Of a DNA stretch of 64,000 nucleotides, positions 17,319 through 23,855 are shown one piece after another. A program made the translations under genes and the position numbers. Numbering within the stretch: position 1 is the stretch's first letter; the number at the start of each line of letters is the position of its first letter. The stretch spans positions 62,001 through 126,000 of the forward strand of contig NZ_PREZ01000005.1 of the NCBI RefSeq assembly GCF_002926065.1, in the 5' to 3' direction. This stretch comes from Jeotgalibacillus proteolyticus. Its GTDB lineage: Bacteria; Bacillota; Bacilli; Bacillales; Jeotgalibacillaceae. The notes beneath the pieces are model-generated. The model did not search any database and was not told the origin of the DNA. It saw only the letters and a program-made list of their open reading frames with translations.

Positions 17319-18203
17319 TTAAACGATTTTAACTAAAATGGGGAATATATATGGGTCGTCCGGCTCTGAAATGGTCTCTACTTCTTCCACCTGGATGACT
17401 GGAATTTCCACCCCATTGTATTCTTCAGTTCTGATGGTTCCCTGCAGCTCCACCCAGGTGTCCTGAGTATACAAGGCAGCATCCTTATATTCGCTTACCA
17501 TTCCGACTACTCTCGCGTCTGCAACGCAGTGGTTAATAAGAAACCTGGAAATAATAAACTGATTTGAATTTAATCCGTTTTCTTTGTAGACAAATCCTTT
17601 TATTTTAATTTTCTTCCCGTTATACATTTGAGGATTCGTTTGAATTTCTTCAATGTAGACTGCAAAGACATCCTCGCTCATTTCGATCTGTTCTTCTTTC
17701 AGCAACTCCATCTTCCTGTCATATTCACTATCGGATAAGTAATTATTATTGGGAATCGGTTCATTCTCATCAAGAGGTTCCCTGTCTGAAACGACTTCAT
17801 TAAATGCGTCTTGTCTTGCTTGACTCATCCCTTCATTTTGGGGCAGCAGCAATCCTTTATTACCGGCAATGGAAGAGTTCAGGGTTGCTGGTTCTATACC
17901 GTAGCCTGTCAGAAGAGGTAAGATGATAACTGAATAACCAAACACTTTTTTAAACCGTGAATGACTATGATCGTGATCCCCGTTACAGCCTGCAGAGCAG
18001 TGATGCTGAGCATTGATCTCCCAGACTCTTCCAAGCTGAATAATAAATAATAAAATAAATAAAAAGCCCGCCAGCTGACTCATGAGGATATACTTTGGAT
18101 TAATAAATTTAGCAATTTCCCCTGTAAGATGCAATTTAAAAAAGAAAGAGGAAAAAGCTCCTAATAAGATCAGCTTTAAAAATTGAGTTAGCTGGAACTT
18201 CAT
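17319..18203 (-). CDS. ycgQ: TIGR03943/DUF1980 family membrane protein (YcgQ-like)
   Basis: 294 residues: two N-terminal membrane spans (about 10-25 and 38-58), then a His/Cys-rich stretch HHCSAGCNGDHDHSHS (about 67-82), another span (about 88-105), and a C-terminal OB-fold-like soluble domain. The family partners a DUF318/UPF0718 permease, encoded 14 bp upstream here. The His/Cys cluster strongly suggests binding of a transition metal such as zinc; that is inference from composition. No Zur-type operator was found. Confidence 0.82.
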   Translation of the reverse strand: MKFQLTQFLKLILLGAFSSFFFKLHLTGEIAKFINPKYILMSQLAGFLFILLFIIQLGRVWEINAQHHCSAGCNGDHDHSHSRFKKVFGYSVIILPLLTGYGIEPATLNSSIAGNKGLLLPQNEGMSQARQDAFNEVVSDREPLDENEPIPNNNYLSDSEYDRKMELLKEEQIEMSEDVFAVYIEEIQTNPQMYNGKKIKIKGFVYKENGLNSNQFIISRFLINHCVADARVVGMVSEYKDAALYTQDTWVELQGTIRTEEYNGVEIPVIQVEEVETISEPDDPYIFPILVKIV

Positions 18204-18217
18204 ACTTATTCACCTTC

Positions 18218-19231
18218 CTATAAAAAAAGAGATTGGGTGACGATTATAGAACCAAACACGATAGCAGTAATTAGCAGGAGTAAAACTGTAACGAACTTTA
18301 TCTTAAACACACTCAACAGCATAATGGTATTTTTTAAATCGATCATAGGTCCATAGATTAAAAATGCCAATATTGATACGGATGGAAATAGATTACTAAA
18401 AGATGCACCAATAAAAGCATCCGCTTCTGAACATAAAGATAAAAAGTAAGCAAGTCCCATCATGACTGAAGTCGAATACATCAACCCATCACCAAAAAGG
18501 TAAAGAGACTTTACAGGGATATATGTTTGAAAGGAGGCTGCAATAAATGCTCCAATGATCAGGTATTTTCCCATATCAAAAAATTCATCAATGGAATGCT
18601 GCATCATTCCCCTTGCCTTATAGGAAAAAGAACGATTAGTTCCAGCTTGTGCTTCTTTATGGACAGGGTCTGCTAAGGGTCCTTTAAGCTGGTTGGATTT
18701 AAACAGAGTGCTTATGCTGAGAGTTATGAGCAGAGCTGCTGTAAAACCACCCCCCACCCTTAAACCAGCCATCGTTACATGATTTCCAAATGCCATATAT
18801 GTGGACAGGATCACCATGGGATTAATTAAAGGTCCCGTTAGAAGAATTCCAACTCCGGCATAAAGCGGGACCCCTTTTTTCACTAATCGCCGGACAATTG
18901 GAACAATACCGCATTCACATGCTGGAAAGACAGCCCCAACTAAACAACTCATAATAATCGCCTTGTATTTATTCTTTGGAATCCAGCGACGTATATGCTC
19001 TTCTGTAATATACATCTGAATAAATCCGGCAGTTAGTACACCTATTAAAACAAATGGGACTGCTTCGATTAAAATACTTAAAAATATAGTATTCAACTGG
19101 ATAAAAGAATCAGAGAGTAAAAATGACACACTATTCATCAGCCATGGGGTATAAGTAACAAAATAAACAACCACGATTAGCGCTAGTACACCTGTCGTAT
19201 TTACTAACGAGGAATAGAGCCAGCGTGACAT
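18218..19231 (-). CDS. ycgR: UPF0718/DUF318 permease (YcgR-like)
   Basis: 337 residues from the ATG at 19231, which has GGAGG six bases upstream; longer starts lack a ribosome site. About eight membrane spans. The family signature ACECGIVPI (about 110-120 of the protein) and GPLINPMVI are visible. Predicted permease working with the adjacent YcgQ-type protein; transport substrate not known. Two-gene operon with a terminator after ycgQ. Confidence 0.85.
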   Translation of the reverse strand: MSRWLYSSLVNTTGVLALIVVVYFVTYTPWLMNSVSFLLSDSFIQLNTIFLSILIEAVPFVLIGVLTAGFIQMYITEEHIRRWIPKNKYKAIIMSCLVGAVFPACECGIVPIVRRLVKKGVPLYAGVGILLTGPLINPMVILSTYMAFGNHVTMAGLRVGGGFTAALLITLSISTLFKSNQLKGPLADPVHKEAQAGTNRSFSYKARGMMQHSIDEFFDMGKYLIIGAFIAASFQTYIPVKSLYLFGDGLMYSTSVMMGLAYFLSLCSEADAFIGASFSNLFPSVSILAFLIYGPMIDLKNTIMLLSVFKIKFVTVLLLLITAIVFGSIIVTQSLFL

Positions 19232-19448
19232 TAGCATCCTCCGATCCTGCCTATGTAAAGACGTATTTTTCCTTAACAATATATATGCCAGCAGCATGAG
19301 AACCATTCATAGACACTTCATATTTTCCTTAATTTGTAGACAATTTCCCCATTTATAAGCCCGAAAGATTTTATTAAAAATAGAATAAGGTGAATGTAAG
19401 ATGGAAATCCTGATGATTAAGCTACATGCAAATCGGGAGGACCAACCA

Positions 19449-19760
19449 ATGAACGGAATTATGTTACTAAATAAGCATCTGCCGCTGACCTGCACGGAGC
19501 ACTGCCCCAATTTTCAGCTCGCTCATTTAACAGAGTATGTTCAGGCAAATGGAATAAATCTAGCCATTTTAAACCCTGAACAGGTTCATCCCTACTACAC
19601 CATCCCCTACGCCCTTCTTCATGATTTAAAAAAGAAGCAGGCGAGGCTCGATTGCCTGATGATGTATTCTTATGAGACGATTGCAAGCTATGATTATGGC
19701 TTTTCGGAGAATTGGGCGGAGCTTCAGTCTTATTTTAAGGAGATTCGGTACTTGGCATAA
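19449..19760 (+). CDS. Small cytosolic protein of unknown function
   Basis: 103 residues from the ATG at 19449, preceded by GGGAGG at eight bases; an upstream in-frame start at 19401 is poorer. Contains LTCTEHCPNFQLAHL and a tyrosine-rich end. No family recognised. It is divergent from ycgR and has its own terminator, suggesting a single-gene unit. Confidence 0.65.
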   Translation: MNGIMLLNKHLPLTCTEHCPNFQLAHLTEYVQANGINLAILNPEQVHPYYTIPYALLHDLKKKQARLDCLMMYSYETIASYDYGFSENWAELQSYFKEIRYLA

Positions 19761-19774
19761 GATCACTACACATG

Positions 19775-19808
19775 AAAAAGCCCCTGCCTGGGAAGCTGGG
19801 GCTTTTTT
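19775..19808 (+). terminator. Terminator of the unknown gene at 19.4 kb
   Basis: AAAAAGCCCC / GGGGCTTTTTT stem-loop. The following 19809-19915 holds nothing recognisable. Confidence 0.85.
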
Positions 19809-19915
19809 GCGAGAATTTGGGCCACCGCTTTTGGAGTGGAGTGGACGGCCCGTTGTATAGCGGGGTAATGCGGGGAGGATGTTTCGTAGTGGGTGTGGGG
19901 AGTGTATTTACTTCA

Positions 19916-20305
19916 TTATGTGATGGTTTCTAGATGAATTGAGTCAGATGATGTGGGATTTTCTTCAGCTTCCGGCTGAAATGAGGAGCGTCTTGGTTCG
20001 AGAAAACGCACGGCTTCAGCAATAACCTCTGTTACATACTGGCGTTTTCCTTCTCTTTCAAAGGTTCTTGTTTGAATCCGGCCGGTAACGCCGACCAGTG
20101 AGCCCTTTGAGCAGTACTTTGCTGTCGTTTCAGCTGTGCGGTTCCAGATGGTGCAGCGGACAAAATCAGCTTCGTTTTCCCCATTTTGATTTTTAAACGG
20201 ACGGTTTACGGCAATATAAGCGGATAGGACATGCTTGCCGTTTCCAATTTCCCTCAGGTCCGGATCCGCTGTCAGTCTTCCAACGAGTGTTACCTGGTTG
20301 ATCAT
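19916..20305 (-). CDS. ssbB: Single-stranded DNA-binding protein, SsbB type
   Basis: 129 residues: one OB fold (about 1-105) with INQVTLVGRLTADPDL and GVTGRIQTRTFE. The C-terminus ends LETIT and lacks the acidic DIPF tip that recruits repair proteins, as in the short competence-linked SsbB of B. subtilis rather than the essential SsbA. Position beside ywpF is as in B. subtilis. Two AAAA-N5-TTTT-like boxes lie upstream. Confidence 0.85.
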   Translation of the reverse strand: MINQVTLVGRLTADPDLREIGNGKHVLSAYIAVNRPFKNQNGENEADFVRCTIWNRTAETTAKYCSKGSLVGVTGRIQTRTFEREGKRQYVTEVIAEAVRFLEPRRSSFQPEAEENPTSSDSIHLETIT

Positions 20306-20361
20306 TTTCCCCCTCCTTTCTTAGCACTGAACTCATCTTATATGATTCTTTTATCCTTGTA

Positions 20362-20412
20362 AAAACAGGATTTATTTCTTTTTTTCATTAAACCGAACAA
20401 AAAAATCCTTTT
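20362..20412 (-). promoter_or_regulatory. Possible ComK-type AT boxes upstream of ssbB
   Basis: AAAACAGGATTTA (20362-20374, one mismatch to AAAA-N5-TTTT) and AAAAAATCCTTTT (20400-20412, exact). The 25-nt gap is not one of the usual ComK spacings (8, 18 or 31), so the call is tentative. Confidence 0.3.
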
Positions 20413-20533
20413 TCAGTTAGAAGATTAGGAGGATTTTGTAAAATGACTCTCTGGAAAATAGTCCTTTTTCATGTTTTTCTAAATTTCTTATATGCTATAA
20501 TGAGTCCATACATTGATGAGGGGAGGCTTTAGG

Positions 20534-20962
20534 ATGAAGACGTTTAAGCTGGTAAGGCTGCAGATTGTAGAAAATGACGCACTGCGTTCTTTTGACCTTT
20601 ATGACGGATTAATTATAAATAAAGAGGACGAGAAGCAAACGTGGATCCTGGAGGCTTTTTTATCAGATAAGGAATTGGACTACTTTAATAATATCCAGCA
20701 AAACCGTGAAAATTTAGAAGTACTTGCCGTTATCTCAAATGAACGTAATGACCCCGCTGCCTTTTACGCCCATGTTCATGAGGTGCGCCATATTGGTAAT
20801 AAAATCAGCGTTTTGTTTACCGGACATATACGAAACCAGCGAAACGAATACGCAGAAGATCTGCTCAACCATCTCGTTTCCGACTCCGACTTGACAGGAA
20901 CTGACCTGCTCCATGAATTTCGTACGCAGATGAAGGAACGGCCGCGGCTGAAGAAAAATTAA
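20534..20962 (+). CDS. ywpF: YwpF-like protein
   Basis: 142 residues from the ATG at 20534 (AGGGGAGG seven bases upstream; the longer frame from 20513 overlaps that site). Starts MKTFKLVRLQIVEND and resembles B. subtilis YwpF, which sits next to ssbB in the same arrangement. Function unknown. Cytosolic, acidic. A TATAAT lies near 20500. Confidence 0.8.
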   Translation: MKTFKLVRLQIVENDALRSFDLYDGLIINKEDEKQTWILEAFLSDKELDYFNNIQQNRENLEVLAVISNERNDPAAFYAHVHEVRHIGNKISVLFTGHIRNQRNEYAEDLLNHLVSDSDLTGTDLLHEFRTQMKERPRLKKN

Positions 20963-21003
20963 AAGATTTATAACAATATAGAAATCCCTGAGCATCGTAT
21001 AAA

Positions 21004-21042
21004 CTGCTGCCTATCCCACAATGGGACAGGCAGCGGTTTTTT
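21004..21042 (+). terminator. Terminator of ywpF
   Basis: CTGCTGCCTATCCCA / TGGGACAGGCAG stem with a TTTTTTG tail. Confidence 0.88.
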
Positions 21043-21231
21043 GTTTAATAATATATATTTTTTCAGGTATACCTGACCTTCTTGTTTGGAAGGATAGTAC
21101 CCCTAGTAATTCAAATTTACCATTTCATTTACAATAAAATTTACATGATCTTTATATTCCGTTAATACTCCCTGAACAATGTGTCTGTATTCTTAAGGTA
21201 AGAATTCAGATCGTATAGGAGGGACAAGCTT

Positions 21232-21372
21232 ATGAGCTTCCGGTACAAATGGCATCAATTTTGGTATTTTAACTATAACTATCTACTTGAAAGTGCTAAG
21301 CGAAATTGGAGCAAGACCTACCTATTAAAGAAATCGTCGTACCACGGAAATAAACTTCTTCAATCCATTTAA
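21232..21372 (+). CDS. 46-residue basic aromatic protein, unknown
   Basis: ATG at 21232 with a near-perfect ribosome site AGGAGGG eight bases upstream, 46 residues (MSFRYKWHQFWYFNYNYLLE at the start, then a basic half with many Lys and Ser), stop, and an intrinsic terminator eight bases on. This complete small transcription unit strongly supports a real gene. It is rich in Tyr, Trp, Phe, Lys and Asn, with no membrane span and no recognised family. It could be a small regulator or spore protein; no evidence decides. Confidence 0.65.
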   Translation: MSFRYKWHQFWYFNYNYLLESAKRNWSKTYLLKKSSYHGNKLLQSI

Positions 21373-21379
21373 CGTATTA

Positions 21380-21407
21380 AACCAGCCTTTTGGGCTGGTT
21401 TTGTTTT
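21380..21407 (+). terminator. Terminator of the 46-residue gene
   Basis: AACCAGCC / GGCTGGTT stem followed by TTGTTTT. Confidence 0.88.
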
Positions 21408-21547
21408 GGTTATACGCTGATTCATCAATATCCCGTTACGCCTACCTCATCAACCAAGTCTAATGGAGAAGGAAGTAGTCAAGCCTGCTGTGACCAAAGG
21501 TTTATCCGCCAATGATCGAGAACCATTCATGATATACATGAACTGAT

Positions 21548-22201
21548 TTACGGAGTAGAGACAGCCTTCTTTTCGTACCCTAAGACTTTTCCGATAATAA
21601 CGTCCTCAGGTACAGGACCAAACTCTCTGCTATCCACGCTTCTCCACCAATTATCGCCTAATACAAATACGGTGTTATCCGGTACTTCTACAGCCTTCAT
21701 CGTTGTAGCAAAGTACTCCTTCCAGCTTTCATCGTTTATGCGGGTTGATGGATCCACTTCTTCAAAATACTCTTCCCCGGTCAAACCTCTATTTAAGGCT
21801 TGGGAGTAGAAGGAAATGAATTTTTTATCGTCGATGAAAACATGGCCCTCTTTAATTTCAATTGTCTCACCCGGTAATCCGACGACCCGAGCTAAACTAT
21901 TATCCTGCACATCAAATTCGTACTCAAATTCAGGCGTATGAAAATAAATCACATCTCCCCGTTCAAGCTCAGAATCATTCGGATCGACGACAAGCATCTT
22001 CTCTCCAAAATAATAATCATATTGCCCCCGGTCCATATTATCGGCTGCCCATTCTATAATGATTGAGTCTTCAGGCGGTACGAGGTTTTCAATAACAGGC
22101 TGTGTGATATCATCTGTGATGGTTTCTTGTGTAGTTGAGGAGCTTACTGAGGAACATGCATTTAATAAAAGTGCCACGACTACCAAAGAAAATCGTTTCA
22201 A
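21548..22201 (-). CDS. Signal-peptidase-I-like lipoprotein, apparently catalytically dead
   Basis: 217 residues from a TTG with GGGGAGG upstream. The N-terminus is a lipoprotein signal (lipobox LNAC, Cys16) rather than the usual membrane anchor. The S26 fold is recognisable: box D ARVVGLPGE (104-112) and box E LGDNWWRSVDSREFGPV (181-197). But the nucleophile Ser of SMxPT is Asn55 (DNMDRG), the general-base Lys of KRVxGLPG is Ala104, and the Arg of GDNR is Trp. It is therefore probably a pseudo-peptidase. It follows a small membrane protein gene by 27 bp. Confidence 0.75.
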   Translation of the reverse strand: MKRFSLVVVALLLNACSSVSSSTTQETITDDITQPVIENLVPPEDSIIIEWAADNMDRGQYDYYFGEKMLVVDPNDSELERGDVIYFHTPEFEYEFDVQDNSLARVVGLPGETIEIKEGHVFIDDKKFISFYSQALNRGLTGEEYFEEVDPSTRINDESWKEYFATTMKAVEVPDNTVFVLGDNWWRSVDSREFGPVPEDVIIGKVLGYEKKAVSTP

Positions 22202-22228
22202 ATGAGCAACCTCCCCTCCAGTTCATTT

Positions 22229-22402
22229 TTAATGGTCACTAAAGCTGATCTGCAGCTTCTCTCTAAGAATCAGCACCACAATGACCGAAGAGAACAATGC
22301 AATTTGAAGCGCAGTGTCACTGAAAGCATGAAAGAAATAACGAAAAGAAAATAATAGTGCGATCCCCAGGAGTACAGCAAAAAGAAAAAGGTAATTTTTC
22401 AC
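22229..22402 (-). CDS. 57-residue membrane protein with two spans
   Basis: GTG start at 22402 with a purine-rich GGGGGGAG ahead. Two hydrophobic segments (about 3-25 and 31-46) flank a short RYFFHAFSDT loop, with a charged end (LREKLQISFSDH). It lies just upstream of the signal-peptidase-like lipoprotein on the same strand, so probably one transcript. No family recognised. Confidence 0.6.
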   Translation of the reverse strand: MKNYLFLFAVLLGIALLFSFRYFFHAFSDTALQIALFSSVIVVLILREKLQISFSDH

Positions 22403-22474
22403 CCTGGTTTTCTCCCCCCTTATTGACTTCCTTTTTTTACTATATCATTTATTTCATTTAAAATTGATCTTTTT

Positions 22475-22828
22475 TTAATCATGCTGTATTTGTTCGTCGA
22501 GCACCTGCACATCCGTCAGCTCACCAAAAGGCAGGATCGTAACTTTGTGGTTTTCATTTTTTATCCGGAAATGCTTTTGATTATAGTCAATAAATGAAAC
22601 ATAGCCCTTTATCGTATGTATGCGGCCGTCTTTAAAGCAGCTGAATTGAGCAAGCAGACTGTATTCCATTGCCTCATAGATCCGAATTTCAAATTCCTGA
22701 AATGCCTGTTCATCGATTACAGGTTTCTGTATTTTTTCCGCATCATCGTTTGCCTTTTTAAGCAGCTTTGAATATTCAGGCAGCATCATGGCCGGCTGCC
22801 ATTTTATTTTTCCTCTGTCTCGAATCAT
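22475..22828 (-). CDS. YolD-like protein
   Basis: 117 residues with the YolD-like pattern: MIRDRGKIKWQPAMMLPEY at the start and a C-terminal LPFGELTDVQVL. YolD genes usually accompany a Y-family DNA polymerase (UvrX/YqjW) in SOS-controlled pairs; no polymerase gene is near, so this is an orphan. Ribosome site GGAGGGG upstream. Role not established. Confidence 0.8.
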   Translation of the reverse strand: MIRDRGKIKWQPAMMLPEYSKLLKKANDDAEKIQKPVIDEQAFQEFEIRIYEAMEYSLLAQFSCFKDGRIHTIKGYVSFIDYNQKHFRIKNENHKVTILPFGELTDVQVLDEQIQHD

Positions 22829-23004
22829 TTGACACCCCTCCTTTACCCTCTTTCTTTATTATAGAACAAATGTTCCCTTTTAAAACACAAGAAATTATTT
22901 ATAACAAAAGGAAAATTTCCCACACCAATTTTAAATGGCCTGGTTGAAGGATTGTCTGTTTACCGGTAAGCTTTTAGAATACATAAAAATAGGAGGAGTT
23001 ATTG

Positions 23005-23043
23005 ATGATGCGGAAGAGGATTTATAACATATTTTCAATTTAA
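23005..23043 (+). CDS. Possible 12-residue peptide
   Basis: MMRKRIYNIFSI, preceded by AGGAGGAG and followed directly by a terminator hairpin. The arrangement resembles a minimal gene, leader peptide or remnant, but the length makes it uncertain. Confidence 0.25.
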   Translation: MMRKRIYNIFSI

Positions 23044-23072
23044 AAACCCCGTCCATGGAACGGGGTTTTTGC
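23044..23072. terminator. Bidirectional terminator
   Basis: AAAAACCCCGT / ACGGGGTTTTT stem, serving the tiny plus-strand frame and probably the minus-strand lipoprotein gene. Confidence 0.85.
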
Positions 23073-23114
23073 AAAAGAGGATGCCTCCTCTTCCATTACC
23101 TTAAAATAATGGCA

Positions 23115-23408
23115 TTAGCGGTTGTTGTCACGATCGTTGTTGTCATCAATAATGCCGTTGTTATTTTCTTCGATGTTATTGTTGTCATTGTTATCCAGAA
23201 CATCGTTGTCACGAGTCATATCGTCTTCAACATCGTTCGCGCGGTCGTTCATGTAGTTTCCACCACGGTCAATTTCCTCTTGCGTTCTGTCTACAGCGTT
23301 GTCAATCGGCCCGTTATCATCGTCACGAGCATTGTTATCCATGTTACATCCAACCATTAGAGCTGCTGCAAGCAATGAACCAGCTGTAATTTTTAGAAAC
23401 TTATTCAT
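23115..23408 (-). CDS. Small Asn/Asp-rich lipoprotein
   Basis: 97 residues from the second ATG (GGAG nine bases upstream). Lipoprotein signal with lipobox MVGC. The mature part is low complexity, dominated by Asn and Asp, with a middle TQEEIDRGGNYMNDRANDVE helix-like segment and an acidic tail. No family recognised; an envelope protein with divalent-cation or hydration role is possible. Confidence 0.7.
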   Translation of the reverse strand: MNKFLKITAGSLLAAALMVGCNMDNNARDDDNGPIDNAVDRTQEEIDRGGNYMNDRANDVEDDMTRDNDVLDNNDNNNIEENNNGIIDDNNDRDNNR

Positions 23409-23811
23409 ATGATCCATCTCCTTTCGAAATTTGATGACCAGGTCCGGTCTTCCATTAGCTTCTCCAGAGTGGAAAGGATTATGTATATAAAAAAGGACAT
23501 ATTATAGACGAAAACAACCACTGTTTAATGTGGGCTTTCGTCTTTTTCGTTGTTACCCATGGCATGGCGTGGAGAATAGAGAACAATGGTGTTTTTAGCG
23601 TGTTTGGATCAAGAAATGGATAGTGAGGGGTCGTTTTTTACCTGCTGTACATATATATAGGGGCTGTTTCGTTTATTTTCCTGGATGATCGCTGATTTGC
23701 GAGCGCGATTTTGAAAATGTGAGCCGATTTGCTCAGGTAATGAGCGCATTTCTATTTTATGAGCGAAAACCCGCCATTTATGAGCCAACGCTCATTTCCC
23801 TCACCCCCACA
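23409..23811. other. Intergenic region with a 20-bp-period degenerate array
   Basis: No gene. The right part (23698-23790) carries GAGC motifs at about 23700, 23720, 23741, 23760 and 23781, mostly as (T)TATGAGC or a variant. Confidence 0.55.
23698..23795 (+). repeat. Degenerate array, period about 20 bp, TGAGC core
   Basis: Five units at spacing 20, 21, 19 and 21 bp, each with GAGC followed by a short AT-rich part. Not a CRISPR: units are continuous and poorly conserved. Confidence 0.55.
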
Positions 23812-23843
23812 AAAAAACCGCCTCCCACAAATAGGAGACGGTT
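23812..23843 (-). terminator. Terminator of the Bce-type permease gene
   Basis: AACCGTCTCC / GGGAGGCGGTT hairpin with a T7 tail on the minus strand. Confidence 0.88.
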
Positions 23844-23855
23844 AACAAACTTTCA

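Noticed and set aside
19232-19448. Zur-type operator upstream of the ycgR/ycgQ pair
   Set aside because: No inverted repeat resembling TCGTAAT-N-ATTACGA was found.
23698-23795. Possible CRISPR array
   Set aside because: Units are 20 bp, continuous, poorly conserved, without repeat-spacer structure, and no cas genes are present.
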